Of a stretch of DNA of 64,000 nucleotides, positions 1-9,540 are shown one piece after another. The DNA is from SAR202 cluster bacterium. GTDB taxonomy: Bacteria; Chloroflexota; Dehalococcoidia; Lucifugimonadales; OSU-TB39. The number at the start of each line of letters is the position of its first letter. Within the stretch, counting starts at the first letter, position 1. The notes beneath the pieces are model-generated. The model saw nothing but the letters and a program-made list of their open reading frames with translations, was not told the origin of the DNA and did no database searches. The DNA is taken from the NCBI GenBank assembly GCA_009392195.1, contig VFGY01000037.1, forward strand, positions 186,001 through 250,000, written 5' to 3'. The translations under genes were made by a program, and so were the position numbers.

Positions 1-2
1 GC

Positions 3-1370
3 CCTGGCGATCATGAAGCAATAACAACAATAGCTCGTGAAGTAAAAACTCCAATTATTGCGTCTTTGGCAAGATGTGTCGAAAATGATATAGACCTAGC
101 TTGGGAAGCTCTTAAAAAAGCTGCTAGGCCGAGAATACATACGTTCATTTCTAGCTCAGACGTTCATTTAATGGACATACTGAACAAAGACCCCGAACAA
201 GTACTGACAATGGCTGTAAAATCCGTAGAAAAAGCCAAAAAGCATTGTGACGATGTAGAATTTTCCCCCATGGACGCAACTAGGACAGATCTTGAATATT
301 TATATAGATTGATAGAGGCGACTATTGAAGCTGGCGCTACAACAATAAATGTTCCTGACACTGTAGGATATACTATCCCGTCTGAATTCCGGAAAAGAAT
401 CGAATTAATTAAAGACAATGTTCCCAACATTGATAAGGCAGTATTAAGCGTTCATTGTCATAATGACTTGGGCAATGCAGCTGCTAATAGTATTGCAGCT
501 GTTGAGGCTGGAGCACGGCAGGTAGAAGGATGTATAAATGGCCTTGGAGAACGTGCCGGTAATGCATCCCTTGAAGAAGTAATCATGACGATCCATACTA
601 GAGAGGATATTTTCGGTTTAACTACTAACGTAGACACAACCGAAATTTATCCCACTAGTCGCCTGGTAAGCGACATAACTGGATTTATAGTACAACCCAA
701 TAAAGCCATAGTAGGAGCAAACGCCTTTAGGCATGCATCTGGCATACACCAAGATGGAATAATTAAACAAAGAACTACATTTGAAATTATGGACCCTCAG
801 GTAGTAGGCTGGTCCAGTAACTCTCTTGTTTTGGGCAAATTAAGCGGTAGGGCAGGTTTAAAATCTAGATTGGAACAACTAGGATATAGCCCTGATGATA
901 CTGAGTTGAATCAAATATTTGACGCTTTCAAAGAATTGGCTGATGCAAAACGAGAAATTACAGATGCGGATCTTATTTCATTGATGTCAAGCCACCGGAG
1001 ACATGTCGACATCAAAGAATCTTATAAACTAGATCATGTCCAAGTAACTTGTGGCGACCAACAAATTCCAACTGCTACAGTAACTATCTTGTTTCCGGAT
1101 GATAAGCTAGTAACTGATGCGTCAACGGGAACAGGGCCTGTTGATGCTGTTTACAAAGCCATCAACAGGATAATAGAAATCCCAAATTCTCTAACAGAAT
1201 TTAGAGTTGATTCAGTTACAGAAGGGATCGACGCTCTTGGGGACGTTACTATTCGAATAAAAAATGATGATGGAACCTTCGTTGGAAGAGGCTCAGATAC
1301 AGATATCATTGTTGCGAGTGCTAAAGCATATATGAACGCTCTAAATCGCGCATGTGTGGCTTCCCAATAA
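3..1370 (+). CDS. leuA: 2-isopropylmalate synthase, 5'-truncated by window edge
   Basis: First committed step of leucine synthesis: acetyl-CoA plus 2-oxoisovalerate gives 2-isopropylmalate. The reading frame is open to the left edge (codons from base 3 read PGDHEAITTIAREVK), so the start lies outside the window; 455 residues are visible. The metal-binding HCHNDLGNAAANS motif and the following GERAGNASLEE are intact. The C-terminal third carries the regulatory LeuA fold (GTGPVDAVYKAI near the end), so this is the full allosteric form and not a short homocitrate-synthase-like form. A TTG at 66 can be read as a start but sits mid-domain and is not the real one. leuC and leuD follow on the same strand. 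Leucine feedback through the C-terminal domain is known for the family; no attenuator can be seen because the upstream region is missing. Confidence 0.95.
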   Translation, partial: PGDHEAITTIAREVKTPIIASLARCVENDIDLAWEALKKAARPRIHTFISSSDVHLMDILNKDPEQVLTMAVKSVEKAKKHCDDVEFSPMDATRTDLEYLYRLIEATIEAGATTINVPDTVGYTIPSEFRKRIELIKDNVPNIDKAVLSVHCHNDLGNAAANSIAAVEAGARQVEGCINGLGERAGNASLEEVIMTIHTREDIFGLTTNVDTTEIYPTSRLVSDITGFIVQPNKAIVGANAFRHASGIHQDGIIKQRTTFEIMDPQVVGWSSNSLVLGKLSGRAGLKSRLEQLGYSPDDTELNQIFDAFKELADAKREITDADLISLMSSHRRHVDIKESYKLDHVQVTCGDQQIPTATVTILFPDDKLVTDASTGTGPVDAVYKAINRIIEIPNSLTEFRVDSVTEGIDALGDVTIRIKNDDGTFVGRGSDTDIIVASAKAYMNALNRACVASQ

Positions 1371-1530
1371 CAAAATATATGCTCTGTAAAGTTCATGTTT
1401 ATTGGATGCCTGCCATCATCTGTTATATTTTGTGACAAAATTCAAAAAAGCTAGTATTTTATTTTCTTGATATTTATACTTTAATTTAATTGATTAGAAA
1501 TTAATTTATCTACTCTAAAAGGAGTATGCT

Positions 1531-3123
1531 ATGAGTCTCCAAAATGAAATAATGTTTGAAACAGATGGCAGGCATTCAAGTGTCTATTTGTACGAACCCC
1601 CAATGGGTGAAAGACAATACGTTGAGTGCATAGACGAACTAGTAGACCTCGGAATCGACACAATTAGCTATGTGGTAGGGGATTGCGCAGTCCTTTTATA
1701 CGATACTAAAGTCGGAGAATTATGGGGGCATAATGTAGATTTAGCGAATCATACAGTATGGCTAAGAGCAGCTCAAAATGTAAAATCCATGATTGAAAGG
1801 GGAATAGATCCTTTAAAATTAGTATGCGATCATTCTCATAAAAGAGGATTTAAGTTTATACCCCACCTCCTATTGAACATGGTACATACTCCTCATGGGC
1901 GTGTTACAGATTGTCGTGTTGCCGACTTCACAACTGACCATCCGGAATGGCAAGTTGGCCAAGAACCAGATTTTCCTGAATCCAAAAATGACCAACCAAG
2001 AAGGCTGTCTTATGCTATCGATGAAGTAAGAGAAAATAGACTAGCTGTAATAAAAGAATTGCTATTTGATTACGATTCTGATGGCATAGAACTCAACTTT
2101 TATACTTATTCTCCGTTTATCGCCAGAAAGGAAGTTGACGAACACACAACAACATTAACTAACTGGCTTACCGAAATCAGAAAACTTGCTACAGAAGCCT
2201 CCAAGATTCAAAAAAGAGAAAAGAGGATCTTTGTAAGGATTGGTGCAAGCTTAAATGGCAATCTTTTAATGGGACACGATATTGCTACGTGGATAAAAAA
2301 CGAGTTAGTTGATGTTTTAGTCGCTATGCCCGTAAAAGGTGATTTTGGGACTGACATCTCTGACTTACAACAAATAGTAAACCTAACAAAAAATTCTCAA
2401 ACGAAAATTATTGCCGGAATTGACAGTGTAAGTTCCGAACAAACCCCCAAAGTACAACGAGCCGCAGTAGCTAACGTTTACGATGCAGGCGTTAAGGGCT
2501 GTATGTACCACAGGTATTACCCAGACCCTAACCGCTATCCATATTCCACAGAAGACACCAACAGGTTACGGTTCTTAGCATATCCTGATTTAATAGAACA
2601 TATGGACAAAATCTTTCATATGGGACCAAGTAAGGACAGGGACAAACCTGAAAAAATATTTGGAGTCAACCCACAATTACCCAAAGTATTATCGCTGTCT
2701 GAACCTCCTACGCCTATTAGTATTTATATAGCCGATGATATCCAATCGAAGCTTTCTATGGGTGAATTGTGGAAATGCGAATTACGTATAATGATCAATA
2801 ATCTCATGCAAAACGGCGATGTATCTGTTGTATGGAATGATAAAAAGATAGCTCCTGAAAAAATAAGGTGGGCAGATTGGATATTTCAAATGAGACCACG
2901 ACCCGACTATGTTAGGGGATATAGGTTACACATTCCTCTAGAGAAAGATTTATTGCCCCAAAAAGGACAAAATACAATTTCGATTTCTTTGGACTCAAAA
3001 GACCCTCAATTGGTTCTAGACATAGAAATAACCGATATCGATGTAATCGTAGAATATCTACCACACAAAAATGCTATCAGAGACGACGAAGAATACTCAG
3101 GAGGAAGTTTGTTCACTCCATAA
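1531..3123 (+). CDS. Conserved hypothetical protein, possible TIM-barrel glycoside-hydrolase-like
   Basis: I do not recognise this 530-residue protein with certainty. It starts at an ATG behind a good ribosome site (AAAGGAG, spacing about 8). There is no signal peptide or membrane segment, so it is probably cytoplasmic. The first 370 residues look like alternating beta/alpha units. They include DYDSDGIELNF near residue 180, the type of strand-end acidic motif (DGIxLDF) found in GHL/family-10-like glycosyl hydrolases, and a HSHKRGFKFIPHL segment near residue 107 that fits a barrel strand. The last 130 residues are beta-rich and may be a separate sandwich domain. It lies between leuA and leuC, 160 bases after leuA and 58 before leuC, and is likely co-transcribed with leuC. 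Nothing in leucine synthesis needs such an enzyme. Function is unassigned; a carbohydrate-active role is inference. Confidence 0.7.
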   Translation: MSLQNEIMFETDGRHSSVYLYEPPMGERQYVECIDELVDLGIDTISYVVGDCAVLLYDTKVGELWGHNVDLANHTVWLRAAQNVKSMIERGIDPLKLVCDHSHKRGFKFIPHLLLNMVHTPHGRVTDCRVADFTTDHPEWQVGQEPDFPESKNDQPRRLSYAIDEVRENRLAVIKELLFDYDSDGIELNFYTYSPFIARKEVDEHTTTLTNWLTEIRKLATEASKIQKREKRIFVRIGASLNGNLLMGHDIATWIKNELVDVLVAMPVKGDFGTDISDLQQIVNLTKNSQTKIIAGIDSVSSEQTPKVQRAAVANVYDAGVKGCMYHRYYPDPNRYPYSTEDTNRLRFLAYPDLIEHMDKIFHMGPSKDRDKPEKIFGVNPQLPKVLSLSEPPTPISIYIADDIQSKLSMGELWKCELRIMINNLMQNGDVSVVWNDKKIAPEKIRWADWIFQMRPRPDYVRGYRLHIPLEKDLLPQKGQNTISISLDSKDPQLVLDIEITDIDVIVEYLPHKNAIRDDEEYSGGSLFTP

Positions 3124-3181
3124 GTTTGAATAAAAACTTTCATTTGCAAATTTTAACCTGTGTATAAGGAGCCAACTTACA

Positions 3182-4591
3182 ATGCCAGGAAAAACTCTTT
3201 ACGAAAAAATTTGGGACTCCCATGTTGTTTATTCGGAACCCGGACAACCATCCATATTATACGTGGATTTGCACATGATCCACGAGGTCACCAGCCCACA
3301 AGCCTTTGATGGTTTAAAAAACGCAAACCGCAAGGTTAGGAGGCCCGATTTAACGTTAGCCACTGCTGACCATAATACCCCTACGGATATCAATAGATCC
3401 GAATTGCCAATTTTGGATTTAATAGCCAAGCAACAACTAGATGTACTTAGCTCAAATTGCAAAGAATTTGGAATAAATCTATACGAGATGAATGATCCAA
3501 AACAAGGGATTGTTCATATTATTGCACCAGAACAAGGAAAGACATTGCCAGGGTCTATTATTGTTTGCGGGGACAGCCATACATCCACCCACGGTGCATT
3601 TGGTGCTTATGCTCTAGGCATAGGCACCTCTGAGGTAGAACATGTATTTGCAACACAAACCATACGTCAATTTAAATCTAAAACGATGAATATCCAAGTG
3701 CATGGCAAAATACCAAGAGGGGTAACAGCAAAAGACATAATTCTTGCTATTATAGGGAAAATTGGTGTCGATGGAGCCCAAGGGCATGTAATAGAATATT
3801 CCGGTTCAGCCATAGAATCCTTATCCATGGAAGGCAGGATGACACTTTGCAACATGTCGATAGAGGCTGGTGCAAGAGCTGGCATGGTAGCTCCCGATGG
3901 AAAAACATTTGAATATTTGAAGGGTAGAGAATTTGCCCCAAAAGGAGTCGAATTCGACTACGCTATAAAAAGATGGTCTTCACTAAAAACGGATAAAGAT
4001 GCTATTTTTGATAAAACTGTTAATATTGAAGCAGATTCATTGGAACCAATGGTCACATGGGGAACCAACCCTGCCATGGTGACTAATGTATTAGGAAAAG
4101 TGCCTGACCCAAATAAATCAAAAACTGATCAGGAAAAATCAGCAATAAAATCTGCTTTAGAATACATGGGTTTGCATCCAAACGAATCCATTCAAAACAT
4201 TACCGTGGATCGTGTCTTTATTGGTTCTTGTACTAATTCCCGAATCGAAGACTTGCGAGAAGCTGCAAGCATAGCTAAAGGAAAAACTGTACACGAAAAA
4301 GTGTACGCCATGATTGTTCCAGGATCGACACAAATTAAACAACAAGCTGAAGAGGAAGGGTTGGACAAAATCTTTACCGAGGCAGGTTTTGATTGGAGAC
4401 AATCTGGATGTTCCATGTGCCTTGGGATGAACCCAGATATTCTTAATCCAAAAGAAAGATGTGCTTCTACTTCGAATAGAAATTTTGAAGGTAGACAAGG
4501 GAAAGAAGGAAGAACCCATCTTGTTAGCCCAGCGATGGCTGCAGCTGCAGCGATAAAAGGCCGCTTCGTTGATATAAGAGGTTGGAATTAG
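3182..4591 (+). CDS. leuC: 3-isopropylmalate dehydratase, large subunit
   Basis: Aconitase-family enzyme isomerising 2- to 3-isopropylmalate, working with LeuD. It has 469 residues, the usual LeuC length (about 466). The three 4Fe-4S ligands are visible: Cys350 in [11 protein letters not shown], and Cys410 and Cys413 in [23 protein letters not shown] near residue 130 is the other family signature. The ATG is preceded by ATAAGGAGCC. leuD follows after 32 bases, so the two subunits are almost certainly translated from one message. No leuB (3-isopropylmalate dehydrogenase) is present in the window. Confidence 0.96.
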   Translation: MPGKTLYEKIWDSHVVYSEPGQPSILYVDLHMIHEVTSPQAFDGLKNANRKVRRPDLTLATADHNTPTDINRSELPILDLIAKQQLDVLSSNCKEFGINLYEMNDPKQGIVHIIAPEQGKTLPGSIIVCGDSHTSTHGAFGAYALGIGTSEVEHVFATQTIRQFKSKTMNIQVHGKIPRGVTAKDIILAIIGKIGVDGAQGHVIEYSGSAIESLSMEGRMTLCNMSIEAGARAGMVAPDGKTFEYLKGREFAPKGVEFDYAIKRWSSLKTDKDAIFDKTVNIEADSLEPMVTWGTNPAMVTNVLGKVPDPNKSKTDQEKSAIKSALEYMGLHPNESIQNITVDRVFIGSCTNSRIEDLREAASIAKGKTVHEKVYAMIVPGSTQIKQQAEEEGLDKIFTEAGFDWRQSGCSMCLGMNPDILNPKERCASTSNRNFEGRQGKEGRTHLVSPAMAAAAAIKGRFVDIRGWN

Positions 4592-4623
4592 TTAATATTA
4601 ATAATTAAGGAAATTAAATCATA

Positions 4624-5220
4624 ATGGAATCTTTCGTCAAACATACAGGTGTAATAGCCCCATTAGACAAAACAGACATCGATACCGACCAAATAATTCC
4701 AAAGCAGTTTTTGAAACGAGTTGAACGGAATGGGTTTGGCCAATTCATGTTCTACAATTGGAGATATAAAAAGCACGGAGTACTCAACCCTGATTTTATT
4801 TTGAACTCCCCCCTATATGCTGGCTGTTCAATTATTGCAACACGACGCAACTTTGGCTCAGGTTCATCCCGAGAGCATGCAGTTTGGGCATTATCTGATT
4901 TTGGCATTAAATGTATAATCGCTCCAAGTTTCGCAGACATTTTCTATAATAATTGCTTTCAAAACGGAATATTACCAATAACAGTAGATGAGGAAACGTC
5001 AGACAAATTGATTGAAAAGTCTAAAAACGCACCTGGATACAAAATTTCTGTAGATTTAAGCGAACAGTCAATTAATGATAAAGAGGGAGAAATCTATATC
5101 AAATTCGATATCGACAAGTTTAGAAAATACAGCATGATGAATGGCTTAGATGATATTGGTCTTACTTTAAAACACGAAGATAAAATAAGATCTTACGAGA
5201 AAAAGATGCTGCAAAAATAA
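4624..5220 (+). CDS. leuD: 3-isopropylmalate dehydratase, small subunit
   Basis: Swivelling small subunit of isopropylmalate isomerase; partner of the LeuC just upstream. At 198 residues it has normal length. Hallmarks are DIDTDQIIPKQFLK near residue 20, and NFGSGSSREHAVWAL near residue 78, the substrate-contacting loop. The ATG follows AAGGAA at a somewhat long spacing. Its stop is only 18 bases from the end of the convergent accDA gene, with no obvious terminator hairpin between, so read-through from both sides is possible. Last gene of the leu group here. Confidence 0.96.
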   Translation: MESFVKHTGVIAPLDKTDIDTDQIIPKQFLKRVERNGFGQFMFYNWRYKKHGVLNPDFILNSPLYAGCSIIATRRNFGSGSSREHAVWALSDFGIKCIIAPSFADIFYNNCFQNGILPITVDEETSDKLIEKSKNAPGYKISVDLSEQSINDKEGEIYIKFDIDKFRKYSMMNGLDDIGLTLKHEDKIRSYEKKMLQK

Positions 5221-5238
5221 ATTTGTTGGTTTTTTAAA

Positions 5239-7002
5239 TTATCGTTTTACTAGCTCTTTAAGATATCTAACTTCGTTATAAATCGCCTGTTTGAAATAGG
5301 ATGAATATTCTCCAACATTACGAAAACGTTTTTGTCGCTCCGAAACGAGTTTTCTTTTTGGTAAAGACTGAATCATCGAAAGTTCTTTTATAATTTCCCT
5401 TGATAAAATCCTCGCAGCATCATCGATATTATTATGAGATCCTCCCGAAGGTTCCAATACTATTTTGTCAATTATTCCTAATTCATAACAATCTATTGCA
5501 GTAATTTTCAATGATTCTGCAACATCTTTAGCTTTCTTAGGATCCTGAAAAATCATCTCTGCTGCACCTTCAGGAGATACAACTGAAAGAATAGAATTCT
5601 GCAACATTAAGGTTTTGTTAGTAACTATTAAGGGCAGAGCCGCTTCGCTACCACCTTCTCCAATAATCACTGATACTGATGGCGACTCTAAATTCACCAT
5701 TTTGGAAATAGTTGTGGCGATAGTATTGGCAAGTCCTCTCTCTTCTGAATCAATTCCCAGCTTTGGCCCTGAACTATCTACCAATGTTATTAAAGGAAGG
5801 GAAAATTTACTTGCTAGTTCCACCATTCTTTGGACTTTTCTAAAACCTTCAGGTGTTGTTTTTGCATTTTTTAAGGTTTCGTTGGGACTGGTTTTATGTT
5901 TTTCCTGACCCACTATAGCTACTGTTTGCCCTCCTAGATAACCTACACCGGTAATTATTGTGGGGTCATCTCCATAATACCTATCGCCATGGACTTCCAC
6001 AAAATTCGTTATGATTTTTCCTATGTATCCTCTCGCTGTTGGCCTAGAATCATGTCTGGCAATTTGTACTATATCCCAAACATTATTATTTAGTTTGTTT
6101 ATGCTAACTTTTCTAGTACTTCTTGTAGAACGATTAACCTTCCTGCTTATTTTGTATTCGGAACTAAGCAAATCCAAGATGTTTGAAACGGTTTCTTTTA
6201 ATTTGGGTCTTTCTACAACTGCGTCAATCATTCCATGTTTTAAATGGAACTCAGAGGTATTAGCGGAATCAGGCAAAACATCCAAACTCTCTTTCCGAAC
6301 AACTTGTAGAGATTGAAGGCCTACCATTGCCCCTGGCTCTCCCAAAATAATGTCAGATAAATTAGGAAAACTAGCAAATGTGTGCCCAGTAGACGGGTTA
6401 GACAAAATTGATATAAAAGGAATGCCTTTCGTTTTGAGTTGATTTGCAACTGTAACTGTCTTTGCCATTTGCATTAAAGACAAAACTCCTTCTTGAAATC
6501 GATTCCCGCCACTAGTTATAACTGCCACACAAGCAATCTTTTTTTTATATGACCTCTCCAAAGCCAAAGCTACTTTTTCTCCTACCACACACCCCATGCT
6601 TCCTCCCATAAATCCAAAATCCAATACAATTAATTGCGCAGGAACTCCACCGATTTCACAAACACCCGTAACAGCTGCTTCCGTTAATCCAGTTCTTTCA
6701 GAATCGCCTGACAACTTTTTTTTGTAAGTTAAGCGAGTTTTGAATTCTAACGGATCTGCAGAATATACTAATTTGTCAGACTCTTGGAAAGTGTCAGGGT
6801 CGCTTATCCAATTAATCCGCTGCCTTGCATCCATGGTGTAATGGAAATTACAGTGTTCACAAACATGATATTGTTTAAAAAACATGCTTTCAGATAAAGA
6901 TTTATCACATACTAAACATACATCGCCAAAATCAAGCCTTTGGTTAACAAGGTTTTTTCTTCGAGATATTGATATTAGTAAATCACTAAGATTTGGTGCC
7001 AC
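5239..7002 (-). CDS. accDA: Acetyl-CoA carboxylase carboxyltransferase, fused beta-alpha (AccD-AccA)
   Basis: Transfers CO2 from carboxybiotin to acetyl-CoA to make malonyl-CoA for fatty-acid synthesis. Residues about 25-290 are the AccD half with the four-Cys zinc ribbon (Cys29, Cys32, Cys48, Cys51). After a basic linker (about 285-300), residues 305-587 are the AccA half, beginning WDIVQIARHDSRPTARGYI. E. coli has two separate proteins; single-chain versions exist in other phyla. The start is GTG at 7002. It directly abuts a four-codon ATG-GCT-GAA-AGA-TAA reading frame in the same phase (7003-7017), so translation may re-initiate, or an older start was lost to the stop. Last gene of a long minus-strand run that also holds fabD and acpP. 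Biotin carboxylase and BCCP are not in the window. Confidence 0.92.
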   Translation of the reverse strand: MAPNLSDLLISISRRKNLVNQRLDFGDVCLVCDKSLSESMFFKQYHVCEHCNFHYTMDARQRINWISDPDTFQESDKLVYSADPLEFKTRLTYKKKLSGDSERTGLTEAAVTGVCEIGGVPAQLIVLDFGFMGGSMGCVVGEKVALALERSYKKKIACVAVITSGGNRFQEGVLSLMQMAKTVTVANQLKTKGIPFISILSNPSTGHTFASFPNLSDIILGEPGAMVGLQSLQVVRKESLDVLPDSANTSEFHLKHGMIDAVVERPKLKETVSNILDLLSSEYKISRKVNRSTRSTRKVSINKLNNNVWDIVQIARHDSRPTARGYIGKIITNFVEVHGDRYYGDDPTIITGVGYLGGQTVAIVGQEKHKTSPNETLKNAKTTPEGFRKVQRMVELASKFSLPLITLVDSSGPKLGIDSEERGLANTIATTISKMVNLESPSVSVIIGEGGSEAALPLIVTNKTLMLQNSILSVVSPEGAAEMIFQDPKKAKDVAESLKITAIDCYELGIIDKIVLEPSGGSHNNIDDAARILSREIIKELSMIQSLPKRKLVSERQKRFRNVGEYSSYFKQAIYNEVRYLKELVKR

Positions 7003-7028
7003 TTATCTTTCAGCCATATTTAAGTTGA

Positions 7029-9449
7029 TTAAATTATAACATCTCTAGATTTAGAACCATCGCTTTGGGCTACGAAACCATTTTCTTCTAAGTCATCCAT
7101 TAACCTAGCTGCTCTTGGATATCCTATCCTTAATTTCCTTTGCAATAACGATGTAGAAAGCTTTGTATTTAATTTTGTTAATTCAATTGCCTTTTCCATC
7201 ATAGGGTCGCTATTTGCATCTCCACCCTCTAAAGAATTGGCTTGGCCGTTTTGATCTTCAGGTGATTCCAATATTACCTCTCCGACTTCGCCTTTTGGAC
7301 ACTTGATCCAATATTCAACTAAAGCTTCTACTTCTTTATCCGAAATATAAACACCCTGAACACGCTCGGGCCTAGAATTATCTGCACCCAAATACAGCAT
7401 ATCTCCTTTTCCAAGCAATTTTTCTGCCCCAGTCACATCTAATATTGTTCTCGAATCAATTTGTGAGGCAACTCCAAAACTAATTCTGCTTGGAAAATTT
7501 GCTTTGATTAATCCTGTTAGAACATCTACTGATGGTCGTTGCGTTGCAACTATAAGATGTATGCCCGTGGCTCGCCCTAATTGTGCCAATCTGCATAAAG
7601 ACTTTTCTACATCAAAGGACGCAGTCATCATAAGGTCTGCTAACTCATCTACTGTGACTACTATGTGTGGCATAGGATCAATACTTTTTTGGTTATATGT
7701 TTCAATATTCCTAGCACCCACAGATTCCATACGTTTATAACGAGCTAGCATTTCGTTAATCAAGCTCTTCAGCAAATCCACAACTTCAAGCGGGTCTACT
7801 ACTACAGGTGTCAATAAATGAGGAATTCCATTATATGGAGTTAGCTCGACTCTTTTAGGGTCAATCATTACTAACCTCATGTTTTTCGGAGACTTCTCCA
7901 TAATCAAACATGAAATAATGGTATTTATGCAAACGCTTTTGCCACTACCAGTTGCTCCTGCAATTAATAAGTGTGGCATATCAGCTAAATCGGAAATGAT
8001 TGATTGTCCACCTGTACCCTTGCCTAAGGCTATAGGTAATTTAGCACTTGACTTAAGTTTTTTAAATTCACTTTCTTCCATTATAGAACGGAGGCCTACC
8101 AAAGCAGGTGAAGGGTTGGGCACCTCAATTCCGACTAAAGATTGTCCCATTACTGGAGTTTCTATGCGAATACTAGGGGTTTTTAGCGCAAGAGATAGGT
8201 CTTTCTCTCTTTGAATTATACTGTCAACCTTCACTCGGATTTTGTTTTCAATTTTTTCAATAACTGGTTTTCCCAATTCATCTTTCACAACAGTTCCAGT
8301 TTGATCTGTTTTCTTTACTTGCTTTGATTTACGTATCCAGCCAGGAATTAGTCCATACATTGTTACTGCTGGACCCGGTTTAGTTTGCCCAACTTCAACC
8401 TCTATAGCATATTCATCTAAAGTATCCTTTATTATTTTAGACGTCTGATCAATCTCTTGCTGAGTAATACCTACACTAGATGTCTCAATCAAAACATCTG
8501 TATTAGGCAGATGCCACTTACCAAGTTTCGCTCCCTCATAATCAGTGTTTATTGTTTCTTTTTGTTGTTCTAACTTTTCAACCTGTTGATTTTGAGATAT
8601 CTTTATATCTAAATTGCCCCTTCTAATAAATTCCTTATCAAACTTAACTCTATCCATCTCATTATTTTCAGTGTTTTTTTGCTGTAGTTTATCGCTTCGT
8701 TTTTCGAAATCTTTGCTAAATGAACTGGGCATGTTTTGATTTTCGCCTAAATCTTCGCCTAGGTAATTATCTTGTAACGCTATCGCCTCTTCATCAAGCA
8801 ATTGATTTTCAACATGGTTTTCGGAAATTATTTGACTGTTTTCTTCTAATAGAGTTTTGTCATCAGGTTGATAGCTTTTAACAGTCGATTTGGAATTTAC
8901 GGGTGACTTGTTAAAAATAGAACTGAAAAGTAACGCAGCACCTACATACATCATTAATACTACTTTCCAGAGCCCAACACCACTTGTCAAAATTAGTTTC
9001 GGATAAGAAATTGACATCAACACAAAAAATATAATTAACAACCTGATTATTCCAAACAAAAAATTGTATCCAGATACCTGCACACCCAAGGACCCACCTA
9101 ATCTTATAATTTGAAAATCTCCAAAGAAGTAATTGCTTTGAATTTGAGTAGAAATTAATCCCAACAATCCAATAATAAATATAGGGCTCAGAATCAAGCT
9201 TGCCAAATGCCTTATATTCTTAAAATTGAATTCTTTCTTAATCAACACATAACAAAAAATGCAAACCCAAATCAGAGGTAAAATTATTGCAAATCCAGCT
9301 AAATCTAGGGAGGTTTGAACGACATTGCTGATAAACTGCGATATATTGCTTCTAAAAAAATAGACGCAAATAATTATTACTATGCTCAACCCAAAAATAG
9401 CATAAGTAACCCAGTTTCTTGCAAATATGAAATTTATGGCGCTGCTCAT
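7029..9449 (-). CDS. ftsK: DNA translocase FtsK/SpoIIIE family
   Basis: Membrane-anchored ATPase that pumps chromosome ends through the division septum. The 806 residues show the classic order. About four hydrophobic segments lie in residues 12-180. An acidic, Gln/Asn-rich linker follows to about 330. The motor has Walker A GATGSGKSVCINT near residue 495 and Walker B VTVDELADLMM near 600. A C-terminal winged-helix gamma domain (residues about 740-806, with KLRIGYPRAARLMDDLEENG) reads polar KOPS-type sites. The ATG has AAGGAAAA upstream. accDA starts 26 bases after its stop. Ordinary for its family apart from a short linker. Confidence 0.95.
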   Translation of the reverse strand: MSSAINFIFARNWVTYAIFGLSIVIIICVYFFRSNISQFISNVVQTSLDLAGFAIILPLIWVCIFCYVLIKKEFNFKNIRHLASLILSPIFIIGLLGLISTQIQSNYFFGDFQIIRLGGSLGVQVSGYNFLFGIIRLLIIFFVLMSISYPKLILTSGVGLWKVVLMMYVGAALLFSSIFNKSPVNSKSTVKSYQPDDKTLLEENSQIISENHVENQLLDEEAIALQDNYLGEDLGENQNMPSSFSKDFEKRSDKLQQKNTENNEMDRVKFDKEFIRRGNLDIKISQNQQVEKLEQQKETINTDYEGAKLGKWHLPNTDVLIETSSVGITQQEIDQTSKIIKDTLDEYAIEVEVGQTKPGPAVTMYGLIPGWIRKSKQVKKTDQTGTVVKDELGKPVIEKIENKIRVKVDSIIQREKDLSLALKTPSIRIETPVMGQSLVGIEVPNPSPALVGLRSIMEESEFKKLKSSAKLPIALGKGTGGQSIISDLADMPHLLIAGATGSGKSVCINTIISCLIMEKSPKNMRLVMIDPKRVELTPYNGIPHLLTPVVVDPLEVVDLLKSLINEMLARYKRMESVGARNIETYNQKSIDPMPHIVVTVDELADLMMTASFDVEKSLCRLAQLGRATGIHLIVATQRPSVDVLTGLIKANFPSRISFGVASQIDSRTILDVTGAEKLLGKGDMLYLGADNSRPERVQGVYISDKEVEALVEYWIKCPKGEVGEVILESPEDQNGQANSLEGGDANSDPMMEKAIELTKLNTKLSTSLLQRKLRIGYPRAARLMDDLEENGFVAQSDGSKSRDVII

Positions 9450-9540
9450 AATTACAAGTTTTCCTTAATTATTATAGCTTTAGTTTAAACCAAGGACGCC
9501 TAAAACCTCATCGCTTAAAAAGGTCAGTGTTTCAGCATAA

